Part shown: in pieces, positions 1-9,156 of the stretch
Position numbering within the stretch: position 1 is the stretch's first letter
How the letters are laid out: each line of letters starts with the position of its first letter
Assembly: GCF_029382225.1 (NCBI RefSeq)
Contig: NZ_JARLTC010000010.1
Location: forward strand, 124,001-188,000
Origin: Spongiactinospora sp. TRM90649
GTDB taxonomy: Bacteria; Actinomycetota; Actinomycetes; Streptosporangiales; Streptosporangiaceae
Direction: 5' to 3'
DNA length: 64,000 nt
Notes under the pieces: generated by a model
What the model saw: only the letters and a program-made list of their open reading frames with translations
What the model was told of the DNA's origin: nothing
Database searches by the model: none
Position numbers and translations under genes: made by a program

Positions 1-972
1 GGTTACGCCGTCGCGTTCGCGTTCGCCGTCCTGCTGTACGTCTCGGTGCTGCTGCACGAGCTCGCGCACTGCGTGGTGGCCAGGCACTACGGCCTGCCGG
101 TCCGCCGCATCACGCTCTACCTGCTCGGCGGGGTCTCGGAGATCGAGCGCGAGCCCGACTCGCCCGGCAGGGAGTTCATGGTGGCCTTCGCCGGGCCGCT
201 GCTCTCGCTGGGCCTGGCCCTGGCCGGGTTCCTGCTCGGCGCGTTCGTCGTGCCGACCGGGGGCATCGCGGGCGTGCTGATCTGGCAGCTCTGGGTGGCC
301 AACCTGATCGTCGGGGTGTTCAACCTGCTGCCCGGCCTCCCGCTCGACGGCGGGCGGATGCTCCGCGCCGGGGTGTGGAAGGCCACCCGCGACCCGGGGG
401 CCGGCACCATCGCCGCCGCGTGGGTCGGCCGCGCGCTGGCCGTGGTCCTGGTCATCGTGCCGCTCGCGCTCTCGCTGATGAGCGGGCAGACGCCGATCAG
501 CTGGTTCGTGCTGTGGTCGGTGCTGCTGGCGGCGTTCATCTGGTTCGGCGCCACCCAGTCGCTGCGCACGGCCCGGGTGCGCGCCCGCATCCCGCAGGTG
601 GACGCGCGCTCGCTGGCCAGGCGCGCCATCCCGGTGACCTCCGACGTGCCGCTGGCCGAGGCGCTGCGGCGGGCCTCCGACGCCCAGGCGGGGGCGATGG
701 TCGTGGTCGACCACGACGGCAGGCCGGTCGCGCTGGTCAACGAGGCGGCCGTCGAGGCGACACCTGAGCAGCGCCGTCCGTGGGTGACCGCGGGCTCGCT
801 GGCCCGCACGCTGGAGCCGTCCCTGGTGCTCGCCGCCGACCTGGCGGGCGAGGCGCTGATCGACGCCATGCGCGAGGCGCCCGCGGGTGAATACCTGCTG
901 GTCGAGCGTGGCGGCGAGGTGTACGGCGTGCTCTCCACCGCCGACGTCAACCGGGTGTTCAGCGGCGTCTGA
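1..972 (+). CDS. Site-2 protease family (M50) zinc metalloprotease with C-terminal CBS region, 5' end missing
   Basis: Intramembrane zinc protease, probably releasing membrane-anchored regulators. The reading frame is open from the first base, so the gene begins upstream of the window. The catalytic HELAH (HExxH) lies at visible residues 19-23 inside a hydrophobic helix, and the second metal motif NLLPGLPLDGG is near residues 108-118; both are typical of M50B proteases. Further membrane helices run to about residue 185. A soluble tail of roughly 130 residues follows, with the length and pattern of a CBS pair (for example GAMVVVDHDGRPVAL and GEYLLVERGGEVYGVLS), usually an adenine-nucleotide sensor. 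In many actinobacteria such a gene lies close to trmI and the proteasome genes; here about 15 kb of other genes intervene. Confidence 0.9.
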   Translation, partial: GYAVAFAFAVLLYVSVLLHELAHCVVARHYGLPVRRITLYLLGGVSEIEREPDSPGREFMVAFAGPLLSLGLALAGFLLGAFVVPTGGIAGVLIWQLWVANLIVGVFNLLPGLPLDGGRMLRAGVWKATRDPGAGTIAAAWVGRALAVVLVIVPLALSLMSGQTPISWFVLWSVLLAAFIWFGATQSLRTARVRARIPQVDARSLARRAIPVTSDVPLAEALRRASDAQAGAMVVVDHDGRPVALVNEAAVEATPEQRRPWVTAGSLARTLEPSLVLAADLAGEALIDAMREAPAGEYLLVERGGEVYGVLSTADVNRVFSGV

Positions 973-1007
973 GGCCCCGGCCGAGCGACCTGAACGGGGA
1001 CTCACAC

Positions 1008-2543
1008 GTGCCAACCCCCTCCTTACCGGCGGCCGCCGGCGACCTGACGGCGGAGCTGCTCGGCGCCCCCGAGTGGACCGACCAGATGGTCACGGCGGCG
1101 GGCATCCCCATGCACGACATCCCCTTCCTCACCGTGGGCGGAGGGATCGGATCCTTCGTCATGCTCGACTACCTGCGGGTGTACGGCGTGCCCGGCTCGA
1201 AGATGAGGGTCGTCTCCAACATCGGCCACCCGTGGCAGACCTACGAGTTCCTCACCAGGAGCTCACAGATCCCCCGCCCGGAGCGGATCCGCTCCGACTC
1301 CTCCTCCCGGCCCGACAACCTGTGGGGCTTCCCGTCCTACGCGCTGGAGGAGACCTGGCGGGACAAGACCCTGCGGCACCTGTGGCAGGTGCTCACCGAG
1401 CCGATCCTCGACGACTACTGGACCCCGCGCGCCGGCACCGTCTTCACCGGCCTGGAACGCGAGGCCAAACGCATCGGCTACTGGGACATGCTGGTCAAGG
1501 GCCAGGTCCGGATGGTCCGCCGCCGGGCGCGCGGGGGCTACTTCACCGTCGTCACCCCGCCCGAGGGCGCGTCGGCGACCAAGCGCGTGGTGTTCCGCTC
1601 CAGGTTCGTCCACCTCGCGGTCGGCTATCCGGGCCTGCGGTTCCTGCCCGACCTGCAGGAGTTCCGCCAGACCTACGGCGACTACCAGCGCGTGGTCAAC
1701 GCCTACGAGCCGCACGAGCACGTCTACGAGTTCCTCAAGACCCGCCCCGGCACGGTGGTGATCCGGGGCGGCGGCATCGTGGCCTCGCGCGTGCTGCAGC
1801 GCCTGTTCGACGACCGGGAGCGGCTGAACCTGTCCACCCAGGTCGTGCACATCTTCCGCACGTTCGTCACCGGTCCGCACGGCCGCAACGCGTGGAACCG
1901 CCGCAAGGGCGGCGACGGCTGGGCCTACCAGGGGTTCAACTATCCCAAGTCGGTGTGGGGCGGGCAGCTCAAGGCGCAGATGCGCAGGCTGGAAGGGGAG
2001 GATCGGGCCCGCAAGTACAAGGAGATGGGCGGCACCAACACTCCCAGGCGGCGCCGCTGGCAGGAGCAGATGCGTGAGGGCCGCGCCGGGGGTTACTACC
2101 ACGCCGTCCAGGGCGTGGTGGAGAAGGTGGAGCCCGGCGCCGACGGCCGCCTGGTGAGCCACGTGCGCAGCAACGACGGCACGATCCGCCAGCCGGTCGC
2201 CGACTATGTCATCGACTGCACCGGCCTTGAGGCAGACATCGCCGAGCACCGGGTGTTCGACGACCTGCTGCGCCACGGCGGGGCCTATCGCAATCCGGTC
2301 GGCCGCCTGGAGGTAGAGCGGCACTTCGAGGTCAAGGGCACCGCGAGCGGCGACGGCGCGCTCTACGCCTCCGGATCGGCCACCCTGGGCGGCTACTTCC
2401 CGGGGGTCGACACCTTCCTCGGCCTGCAGATCGCCGCCCAGGAGATCGCCGACGACCTGGCCAGGCGCGGCTTCTGCCGGAGGATGGGGCCGCTGCGCTC
2501 GACCGCGCAGTGGCTCAAGTGGGCCTTCAACTCGCCCGTCTAA
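1008..2543 (+). CDS. Putative FAD/NAD(P)-binding oxidoreductase-like protein
   Basis: 511 residues. A dinucleotide-binding GGGIGS motif sits near residues 44-49 after a short beta strand, and a second Rossmann-type motif (VVIRGGGIVASRVL) sits near residues 247-260. This is the two-nucleotide-fold layout of flavin monooxygenases and pyridine nucleotide oxidoreductases. The substrate is not evident. The GTG start follows GGGGA at good spacing. Twelve bases after its stop begins a small membrane protein, then an FHA protein overlaps that, so the three probably form one operon. There is no signal peptide, so it should be cytosolic. The family is not one I can name precisely. Confidence 0.75.
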   Translation: MPTPSLPAAAGDLTAELLGAPEWTDQMVTAAGIPMHDIPFLTVGGGIGSFVMLDYLRVYGVPGSKMRVVSNIGHPWQTYEFLTRSSQIPRPERIRSDSSSRPDNLWGFPSYALEETWRDKTLRHLWQVLTEPILDDYWTPRAGTVFTGLEREAKRIGYWDMLVKGQVRMVRRRARGGYFTVVTPPEGASATKRVVFRSRFVHLAVGYPGLRFLPDLQEFRQTYGDYQRVVNAYEPHEHVYEFLKTRPGTVVIRGGGIVASRVLQRLFDDRERLNLSTQVVHIFRTFVTGPHGRNAWNRRKGGDGWAYQGFNYPKSVWGGQLKAQMRRLEGEDRARKYKEMGGTNTPRRRRWQEQMREGRAGGYYHAVQGVVEKVEPGADGRLVSHVRSNDGTIRQPVADYVIDCTGLEADIAEHRVFDDLLRHGGAYRNPVGRLEVERHFEVKGTASGDGALYASGSATLGGYFPGVDTFLGLQIAAQEIADDLARRGFCRRMGPLRSTAQWLKWAFNSPV

Positions 2544-2553
2544 GGAGGCTCTC

Positions 2554-2994
2554 GTGGTTCCCACGCTGATCGGCCGTATCCAGACCCGGGTCTTCCTGCT
2601 GGCGACCGTGGGCGCGATCGTTACATTACTGATAGTGCCGGTGCTTCCGGGGCCGGCGGTGGGCCTGGGCGCCCTCTACGCGGCGGCCTTCTCGGTGCTC
2701 GCGACGATCGCCGTGCTGGGCGTGTGCTGGGAGTTCGTGTATCACTTCCTGATGCAGTTCCGATGGGAGAAGGACTGGCCGACCCTTTTTGGTCTCGTCA
2801 CTCTCCTCCCTGAAGGTCTACTAGTGTTCTATTTGCTACGGTCCGAGGTGCTGAGCTTCATCGATCCGGTCCCGTCCGCCGGAGCGTTCTGGACACACTT
2901 CCTGGTGGTATGGATGTGTGTGTGGCTGGTGGCGAACGGCCCGATGAGGGTGCCGTTCATCCGGTGGCGATTCCGGGGAGGGAGAGTTCTGTGA
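2554..2994 (+). CDS. Small integral membrane protein, unknown function
   Basis: 146 residues with about four hydrophobic segments (near residues 13-30, 36-60, 80-100 and 112-132). The GTG start follows a strong AAGGAGG (2542-2548). The stop overlaps the start of the FHA gene (GTGA), implying translational coupling. No family recognised. Its position between an FAD-binding protein and an FHA scaffold suggests a membrane partner of one of them, which is inference only. Confidence 0.75.
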   Translation: MVPTLIGRIQTRVFLLATVGAIVTLLIVPVLPGPAVGLGALYAAAFSVLATIAVLGVCWEFVYHFLMQFRWEKDWPTLFGLVTLLPEGLLVFYLLRSEVLSFIDPVPSAGAFWTHFLVVWMCVWLVANGPMRVPFIRWRFRGGRVL

Positions 2995-4499
2995 CCGACC
3001 AGGGCTTCGGAGTGGTCCGTCCGCTTCCGGGCAACGGGCTGGTCGCCCACGTCGGCGGCCTGCTCCTGGTGTGCGACGCGGCTGACGCCGTGGCCTCGGA
3101 GCTGCTGGAGGCGGTCCGCGACACGGCCGCCACCGGGGGCGACGGGCGCTCGCTGGCCCGCCGTGCCGCCCAGGTGCTCGCCCGCTCGATGACCGCGGAG
3201 CCCGTGGCCTGCGCGGTGGCCGGGCCCGCAGGGGGCGGAACCGCCGTCCTGGTCAGCGGCGACGCCTCGGCCACGGTCGTGGCCGAGGGCGGCGAGGTCA
3301 CCCTGGCCGGGCGCGACGCGCTCACCTGGACCGACCGGCTCGTCCCCGGAACGGTGCACCACGTGGAACTGCGGCTGCCCGGCGCGGGCGACCCGCATCC
3401 CCGGGCCCGGCTCGACGACGGCGTGGTCGTCGGCGGCGGGCTCGCGTGCGACGCCCAGGGCGTTCGCGGCCCTGCCGACCGGCCCGTCCCCGCGTCGCAG
3501 GAATGGCCGATGGCCGGGCTGGAACAGGACTACCCGCCGCCGGAGCCGGTGCTCGGCACGCCGGGCCCGCCGCCCGAGGCCGAGCGTCCTGCCATGCCGC
3601 CCCCAGGGCCCGCTTCCCCGCCGCCGCCTCCTCCTCCGGCGACCCCCGAGCACCGGGCGCCCTACCCGATGGGCGGCGATCACTTCGCCCAGCCCGGGCC
3701 GCCCGCGCCACCCATGCACGCCGCGCCTCCCGGCCCGACCGGGCCGATGCCCGGGCCGCTGGAGCCGCTCCCGCAGGGCGGCGGTCCCGGCCACTTCGGG
3801 CCCGGTCCCGGGTACGGCCAGCCGTCCGATCCGTTCGGCACGCCGCCGCCGGGCCCGGCCCCCGAGCAGCCGCCCATGGAGGAGCCGGAGCACGCCAGGG
3901 GCAACGGCGCCGGAGCGTTCCCGGATGTCAGGGACCAGCCGTTCGAGGCGGTGCTGCTGGCGCCGGACCAGCCGGAGCAGGGCGAGCCCGAGGCGCCCGC
4001 CGAGCAGGCCGAGCCCGATTCCCGTCCCCTCGTCTATGGCGTCGACTGCAAGAACGACCACTTCAACGACCCGCGCGTGCCGTACTGCGCGGTCTGCGGC
4101 ATCGCCCTGGTGCAGCGCACGCTGGTCCCCTACAAGGGCCCGCGCCCGCCGCTCGGCGTGTTGCTGCTCGACGACGGCATGACCCTGCGGCTCGACACCG
4201 ACTACCTGCTCGGCCGCGACCCGGAAAGGGCCGCCGAGGTCACCTCGGGCCAGGCCAGGCCCGCCAAGGTGACCAGCCCGGACGGCTCGGTCTCCCGCCG
4301 CCACCTGCGCGTCGCCCTCGACGGCTGGGACGTCAATCTGGTCGATCTCGGCTCGGTGAACGGCACGCAGATCCAGCCGCCCGGCGATCCGAATTTCTAC
4401 GACATCCCGCCCAACGAGCCGGTCTCCATCGCCCCCGGCACCACCGTGCGCATTGGGGTCTCCCGCACCATGCGCTACGAGTCGCACCGCACCCGCTGA
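2991..4499 (+). CDS. FHA-domain protein with zinc-ribbon-like motif and proline-rich linker
   Basis: 502 residues from the GTG at 2991, chosen because it overlaps the upstream stop (GTGA) and follows a GGGGAGGGAGAG ribosome site; an in-frame GTG further upstream at 2910 lies inside the neighbour. Order: an N-terminal alpha/beta domain of about 155 residues, a long Pro/Gly-rich linker, a CxnC...CAVCG pair resembling a zinc ribbon, and a C-terminal FHA domain with the GRDP, SRRHL and SVNGT signatures that bind phosphothreonine. Such proteins usually read Ser/Thr kinase output; a small Ser/Thr kinase is encoded 2.2 kb downstream (6698-7486). It is cytosolic by prediction. Confidence 0.85.
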   Translation: MTDQGFGVVRPLPGNGLVAHVGGLLLVCDAADAVASELLEAVRDTAATGGDGRSLARRAAQVLARSMTAEPVACAVAGPAGGGTAVLVSGDASATVVAEGGEVTLAGRDALTWTDRLVPGTVHHVELRLPGAGDPHPRARLDDGVVVGGGLACDAQGVRGPADRPVPASQEWPMAGLEQDYPPPEPVLGTPGPPPEAERPAMPPPGPASPPPPPPPATPEHRAPYPMGGDHFAQPGPPAPPMHAAPPGPTGPMPGPLEPLPQGGGPGHFGPGPGYGQPSDPFGTPPPGPAPEQPPMEEPEHARGNGAGAFPDVRDQPFEAVLLAPDQPEQGEPEAPAEQAEPDSRPLVYGVDCKNDHFNDPRVPYCAVCGIALVQRTLVPYKGPRPPLGVLLLDDGMTLRLDTDYLLGRDPERAAEVTSGQARPAKVTSPDGSVSRRHLRVALDGWDVNLVDLGSVNGTQIQPPGDPNFYDIPPNEPVSIAPGTTVRIGVSRTMRYESHRTR

Positions 4500-4533
4500 G
4501 GCCCGGGGCACCGGACGGCCGGTGCCCGCGGGG

Positions 4534-6579
4534 TCAGGAGACGGGTTCGGGAGACGGCGGGGCCGTCGCGCGCAGGGCGGCCAGCTCCGAGGGCCAGTCC
4601 GCCGGTTCGGCGTCCGGCTCGGCGCGGACCAGCACGTGGACGGCGGGCGCGTCGCCGTCCACCGGCTCGTGCCCCGCGTCCGAGGCGATCACCAGTGACT
4701 CGGCGGGCGGCCGCGCGGCGGCCGTCGCCGCCACGCCGAGCCTGGACAGCCGCCGGGCCAGGGCCGCGCCCGCGCGCCCGCCTCCCGCGACCACCAGCGG
4801 CCTGCCCGTGGCCAGCGCCAGCGTGAGCGCCACCTGGGCGGGCGCGTCCGCGCCGTCGTGCAGCACCGCGACCGGCCCGGCGGGCATGCCCGGCCCCGGC
4901 GTGCCGCCTGAGGCCTGCTCGGGGAACGCCCCCGGCGGCACGGTGACCACCCGGCAGGGCGCGGCGGCCAGGATCGTCTCGCGCCCGGGCAGGCCGGCGG
5001 GCAGGAGCACCACGTCGGGGGCGGCCGAGGCGATCAGCGCGGGCAGCTCCGCCGCCGGGGCGGCCGCGAACCGGCTCACCACCTTGACCTCGGCACCGGT
5101 CTCCCGTGCCCGCGTGGCCAGCTCCTCAAGGTCGTGCATCGCCCCGGCCATCTCGGCCAGCTCGAAGGAAAGGCCCGTGCCGACCTCCAGGCGGCCCGGC
5201 GGGTAGGCGCGCAGGTGGGCCAGGACCACCTCGCCCGGCGGCCGGGCGGCGGCCAGCGTGGCGGCGAGCCAGGCGAGCGGCGCGGCCCGCGCGTTCTCCT
5301 GAGGGATCACCGCCAGCGCCCGGTGGGCGGCGCGCGTTCCCAGGGCCGCCCGCTCGGCCTCGGCGACGTCGCGGGCCAGTTGCCGGTCGGGGTGGAACCG
5401 GTTCAGCAGCGGGCCGGTCATCGCCGTGGTGACCAGCGCCATCACCACCATCAGGGAGTACAGCTCCTGGTCCAGCACCCCCTGCCGCAGTCCCACGGTG
5501 AGGATGACGATCTCGGTCAGGCCACGGGTGTTGAGCAGCGTGGCGAGCACCCACGACTGGCGCGCGCCCAGCCGCGCCAGGCGCGCCGCCCCGTAGGTGC
5601 CGCCGAGCTTGCCGCCGACGGCCACGACGAGGATCGCGGCCAGCACGCCCACGCTGGTCACGTCCAGCGCGCGCAGGTTCACGTTCAGCCCGGCGACCAC
5701 GAAGAAGACCGGCAGGAGCAGCAGCACGGTGAGCTGTTCGAGACGCTCCAGGATCTGGTGGCTGAGCCGTTCGGCCCCGGCGCGGGGCATCACCGCGCCG
5801 AACAGGAACGCGCCGAAGATGAAATGGACCTGCATCCACTCGGTCGCCCAGGCGGAGGCGAACAGGCCGATCAGCACCAGCGCGAGCAGCGCGGGGGTGA
5901 GCCGCCCGGCCCGCTCGAAGGACGGCACCAGCCGGGCCAGCAGCGGACGGACCACGAAGAACATCACCAGCGCGTACGGCAGCGCCAGCAGCACCTTCCA
6001 CTGCCCCTCGGCCCCGCCCGCCCCCGCGATCGCGACCACCACGGCCAGCGCCGTCCAGGCCAGCACGTCGATCACCGCCGCCGCCGCGAGCGACAGCCCG
6101 CCCACCTGGGTGCGGTGCATGCCGCGGTCGGTGAGGATGCGGGCCAGCACCGGGAAGGCCGTCGCGGCCATGGCCGTCCCGAGGAACAGCACGAACGGCA
6201 GCGGCCTGCCCCGCGCGTGGTCGCCCGCCAGCGCCAGGGCCAGCCCCATGCCGAGGACGAAGGGCAGCGCCGCCGATCCGACGGCCACCGTCACCGCCAC
6301 CCGGCCCTTGCCGCGGACCAGCTTCTGGTCGAGCTCCAGCCCGACCACGAACATGAACAGCACGAGGCCCACGTCGGCCAGGGCCCGCAGCGCGGGGAGC
6401 ATCTCCGGGCCGAAGAGGGTGCCGCCGATCCACGGGCCGAGCAGGGTGGGCCCGAGCAGGATGCCGGCCACGATCTCGCCGACCACGGGCGGCTGGCCGA
6501 ATCGCCTGGCCAGGGCCCCGAAGACGCGGGCGGCCGTCAGCACGATCACCAGGTCGAGCAGCAGCACGTCGACACGCAT
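4534..6579 (-). CDS. Monovalent cation:proton antiporter (CPA2/Kef type) with C-terminal soluble domain
   Basis: 681 residues from the ATG at 6579, preceded by GGAGGA; longer in-frame extensions start with non-hydrophobic sequence and lack a ribosome site. The first 380 or so residues form about 12 membrane helices with the family's GEIVAGILLGP motif early and later conserved polar residues (VGLELD, NTRGLTE). The C-terminal 280 residues form an alpha/beta domain, arranged like a tandem universal-stress-type sensor. It should exchange K+ or Na+ for protons at the membrane. It is divergent from the kinase gene, sharing a 118-bp promoter region. Confidence 0.9.
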   Translation of the reverse strand: MRVDVLLLDLVIVLTAARVFGALARRFGQPPVVGEIVAGILLGPTLLGPWIGGTLFGPEMLPALRALADVGLVLFMFVVGLELDQKLVRGKGRVAVTVAVGSAALPFVLGMGLALALAGDHARGRPLPFVLFLGTAMAATAFPVLARILTDRGMHRTQVGGLSLAAAAVIDVLAWTALAVVVAIAGAGGAEGQWKVLLALPYALVMFFVVRPLLARLVPSFERAGRLTPALLALVLIGLFASAWATEWMQVHFIFGAFLFGAVMPRAGAERLSHQILERLEQLTVLLLLPVFFVVAGLNVNLRALDVTSVGVLAAILVVAVGGKLGGTYGAARLARLGARQSWVLATLLNTRGLTEIVILTVGLRQGVLDQELYSLMVVMALVTTAMTGPLLNRFHPDRQLARDVAEAERAALGTRAAHRALAVIPQENARAAPLAWLAATLAAARPPGEVVLAHLRAYPPGRLEVGTGLSFELAEMAGAMHDLEELATRARETGAEVKVVSRFAAAPAAELPALIASAAPDVVLLPAGLPGRETILAAAPCRVVTVPPGAFPEQASGGTPGPGMPAGPVAVLHDGADAPAQVALTLALATGRPLVVAGGGRAGAALARRLSRLGVAATAAARPPAESLVIASDAGHEPVDGDAPAVHVLVRAEPDAEPADWPSELAALRATAPPSPEPVS

Positions 6580-6697
6580 CGGCGTTCCTCCGCCAGACTT
6601 CTGTTGAGTCGGGATTCGGTCAAGCAACGACCAGCGCGACGTTACCGTTTGGGAATGCCCGTCGCGACTGGAAACGGGCGTCGGGAGGGGAGCGTCG

Positions 6698-7486
6698 GTG
6701 GAAGGCATCGCGGACTACCGGTTCGTGCGGTCGCTGGGTGCGGGCAACCACGGTGAGTTCTTCCTGGCCGAGCGTCCCGAGCGGCTGCCGGTGGACGCCG
6801 AGCACGTCGCGGTGAAGGTGCTCGGCGGCACCGGCCAGGACGCCTTCCGCCGGGCCACCAGGGAGCTGCGGGCGTTCGCGGCGGTCAGCTCGCCGTACCT
6901 GGTCACTCTCTACGACGCCGGTCAGCAGGGCGGGATCTTCTACTACTCGATGGAGTACCTGCCGGAGGGGTCGGTGGCCAGGCCGGTCCGGCCGCCGCAG
7001 CGTGACGCGCTGCTGCGGGCCGTCGGCTGCGCGGCCAGGGCCGCGCACGCGCTGCACGAGGAGGGCATCGTGCACCGCGACATCCGGCCGGGCAACGTGC
7101 TGCTCACCCCGCACGGCGGCAAGCTGTCCGACCTCGGGCTGTCGCAGGTGCTCACCCCGGGCGTCACGGTCACCGGGATGGGCGGCGTGGGCTCGGTCGA
7201 GTTCACCGACCCCGGGCAACTGCAGGGCGACCCGCCGACGCCGCTGAACGACGTGTGGTCGCTCGGCGCCACCCTGCACTGGGCGATCACCGGCACGGGC
7301 CTGTACGGCGACCTGCCCACCCACGACACCCTGCTGACCCTGCGCAAGGTCCACAGCACGTCCCCCGCCGTCGCCCCCGGGCTCGACCACGAGGTGGCCG
7401 ACCTGGTCCACGCCTGCATCGGCGACCCCGGCAAACGGCCGACGGCGGCGGTCCTGGCCGACCTCCTCCTGGCGATGGCGCCCTAG
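6698..7486 (+). CDS. Small cytosolic Ser/Thr protein kinase, kinase domain only, atypical motifs
   Basis: 262 residues, essentially a bare Hanks-type kinase domain with no membrane segment or sensor. The catalytic Lys is K40 (VAVKVL). The catalytic loop HRDIRPGN (126-133) keeps the essential Asp128 but has Arg where Lys is canonical. The Mg-binding DFG is DLG (Asp145). The glycine loop is GAGNHGEFF rather than GxGxFGxV. The GTG start follows GGGAGGGG (6683-6690). It is likely active given the retained Lys and Asp residues, though divergent. The FHA protein encoded upstream is a plausible phospho-reader, which is inference. Confidence 0.88.
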   Translation: MEGIADYRFVRSLGAGNHGEFFLAERPERLPVDAEHVAVKVLGGTGQDAFRRATRELRAFAAVSSPYLVTLYDAGQQGGIFYYSMEYLPEGSVARPVRPPQRDALLRAVGCAARAAHALHEEGIVHRDIRPGNVLLTPHGGKLSDLGLSQVLTPGVTVTGMGGVGSVEFTDPGQLQGDPPTPLNDVWSLGATLHWAITGTGLYGDLPTHDTLLTLRKVHSTSPAVAPGLDHEVADLVHACIGDPGKRPTAAVLADLLLAMAP

Positions 7487-7510
7487 CCGCGCACGCGGCC
7501 CCTGCCGAAG

Positions 7511-7530
7511 ATGAGTAGCGGGCTACTCAT
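7511..7530. promoter_or_regulatory. 20-bp dyad ATGAGTA-N6-TACTCAT upstream of secreted protein gene
   Basis: Perfect inverted repeat with 7-bp outer arms; here the pairing extends to 9 bp because the spacer is GCGGGC. The same ATGAGTA-N6-TACTCAT occurs at 12529-12548 upstream of the CHAT gene. The dyad is about 100 bp before the start at 7630. A 2-nt hairpin loop and no T-run argue against a terminator. Best read as a transcription-factor operator shared by the island. Confidence 0.6.
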
Positions 7531-7629
7531 CCGCCGGGCGCGGCGGGGGTGCCACGATCGGGGCCCTGTTCTTCAGGTACTTCGTGGTTCCGCATGGTTC
7601 TCCATGCGCCGCCGATCCGAGGGGGCCCG

Positions 7630-9147
7630 ATGCGCCGAACGGCGATCGCCGTGGTGATGCTCGCCGTCCTGCCGTGCGCGGCGGCGTGCGCGGCGGGCGA
7701 CGAGGTCGAGGGATACCACTGCACGCTACGCGAAGGCGTCGTCACCGACACCGTGGACATCGACGCCAACCTGGCGTCGGTCAGCGCGAGCGCCTCGACC
7801 GGGTTCGCCGAGCTGCGGCGGCCGGGGCAGGACGGCAGGCTGTTCGCGGGCTACCTCGTCTACCGCCTGGCGGGCGGCGCCAAGCTCGACGTCGCCGCGG
7901 CGCTGGGCGGCGCGGAGATCGGCGTGACCACGGGCACCCGCGTCGGGTTCTACTACGAGAGCCCGGAGCGCGACGTGATCGAGGAGGTCCTCGCCAAGAA
8001 GATCCCGCCGAGCGGGTGGGCGCGGATGAGCGTGGAACTCGACGCGGGCGTCGCGGGCTCGGCGCAGGCCGGGATCCGCAACGTCGTGGGGGCCGAGGTC
8101 GCCGGTGAGGCCAGGACGTCGGCGGAGCTGACCCGCCACGCCGACACCGGGATGACGGTCACCCGCGAGTGGAGCGGGACGCTGGTCCTCAAGCCGGCGG
8201 GCAACGCGACCGCGCGCCTCGGGCTGGAGCGGCCCTCGGGCAAGGTGTCGGTCTCCTACGCGGTCCGGTTCGACGGCGGCGGCACCGCCCGGCGGCTGAC
8301 CGTGGTCGCCGAGGCGCCCGCCGGGCGCGACCGGGTCCGGCAGATCACCCGGATCCTCGACCTGCGCGCGGCGGCCGACGCCCGCGCGGTACGGCGGGCG
8401 CTGCCCGAGATCATCGCCAACCCGCTGGCGCTGGCGCCGAGGGGGGCGAACTTCTTCCTCACCGAGGCGGCCGGGGCGCTGGTGCAGCGGATGGAGACGC
8501 GCGGCACCACCGTCCGCGCGCTCTACGAGGTCGCCGAGAAGGACATCACGCACGGCGTGCACCTCGCCCGCTTCGGCGGCGCCGTCGGCCGGGCCACCTC
8601 GCGGAGCGTGCTGCGCGACATCGTGATCCGCACACCCGGCGGCGAGCGGCGGGTGAGCTGTGTGGGCAGGCCCGCCGCGGGCCGGGTGCGCCCCGGCAGG
8701 CCGCCGGTCCTGCCGCCCCGGTGCGTGCCGCCGCCTCCGCCGTCGCCGGAGGTGTCCACCGAGCCGCCGGAGCCCATGATCGAGACGGAGGAGCCCGCGG
8801 GCGGGCCGGTGGCGGCTCCCGCCCCGGCGGGGGCCGCAGGGCCCGCAGGCGGCGTGCTGAGGGCCGCGTGGGCGGTTCCCACGCTCATGGAGACCCCGCC
8901 TCCACCCACCGAGTCGCCCGCGCCGGGGGAGACGACCCCGGGGGGAGGTGGGTGCGGGTCCGGCAAGCCGTCCCCGTCGATCACGGACGTCGTGACGCCG
9001 ACGCCCACGGACACCCCGACGCCGACCCCCACGGACGTCATCACGGTGACGGCCACCCCCGAGCCGTCGCCCACCGACGGTGAGGAGTTCCGCACGGCCG
9101 TTCCCGGTCCGACCGAGGTGGTCGTCTCGTCCGAGCCGGCGGAGTGA
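7630..9147 (+). CDS. Secreted protein of unknown function with proline/threonine-rich C-terminus
   Basis: 505 residues from the ATG at 7630, chosen because it places a signal sequence (MRRTAIAVVMLAVLPCAAACAAG) at the N-terminus and follows GAGGGGG. The cleavage site has a weak lipobox-like AAAC, so a lipoprotein is possible. About 340 residues of unrecognised mixed alpha/beta sequence follow, with two Cys in the mature protein that could pair. The tail is Pro-rich and ends in TPTPT-type repeats, as in cell-wall-spanning linkers. The shared dyad at 7511 ties it to the CHAT locus. No catalytic motif seen. Confidence 0.75.
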   Translation: MRRTAIAVVMLAVLPCAAACAAGDEVEGYHCTLREGVVTDTVDIDANLASVSASASTGFAELRRPGQDGRLFAGYLVYRLAGGAKLDVAAALGGAEIGVTTGTRVGFYYESPERDVIEEVLAKKIPPSGWARMSVELDAGVAGSAQAGIRNVVGAEVAGEARTSAELTRHADTGMTVTREWSGTLVLKPAGNATARLGLERPSGKVSVSYAVRFDGGGTARRLTVVAEAPAGRDRVRQITRILDLRAAADARAVRRALPEIIANPLALAPRGANFFLTEAAGALVQRMETRGTTVRALYEVAEKDITHGVHLARFGGAVGRATSRSVLRDIVIRTPGGERRVSCVGRPAAGRVRPGRPPVLPPRCVPPPPPSPEVSTEPPEPMIETEEPAGGPVAAPAPAGAAGPAGGVLRAAWAVPTLMETPPPPTESPAPGETTPGGGGCGSGKPSPSITDVVTPTPTDTPTPTPTDVITVTATPEPSPTDGEEFRTAVPGPTEVVVSSEPAE

Positions 9148-9156
9148 GCGTCGCGA

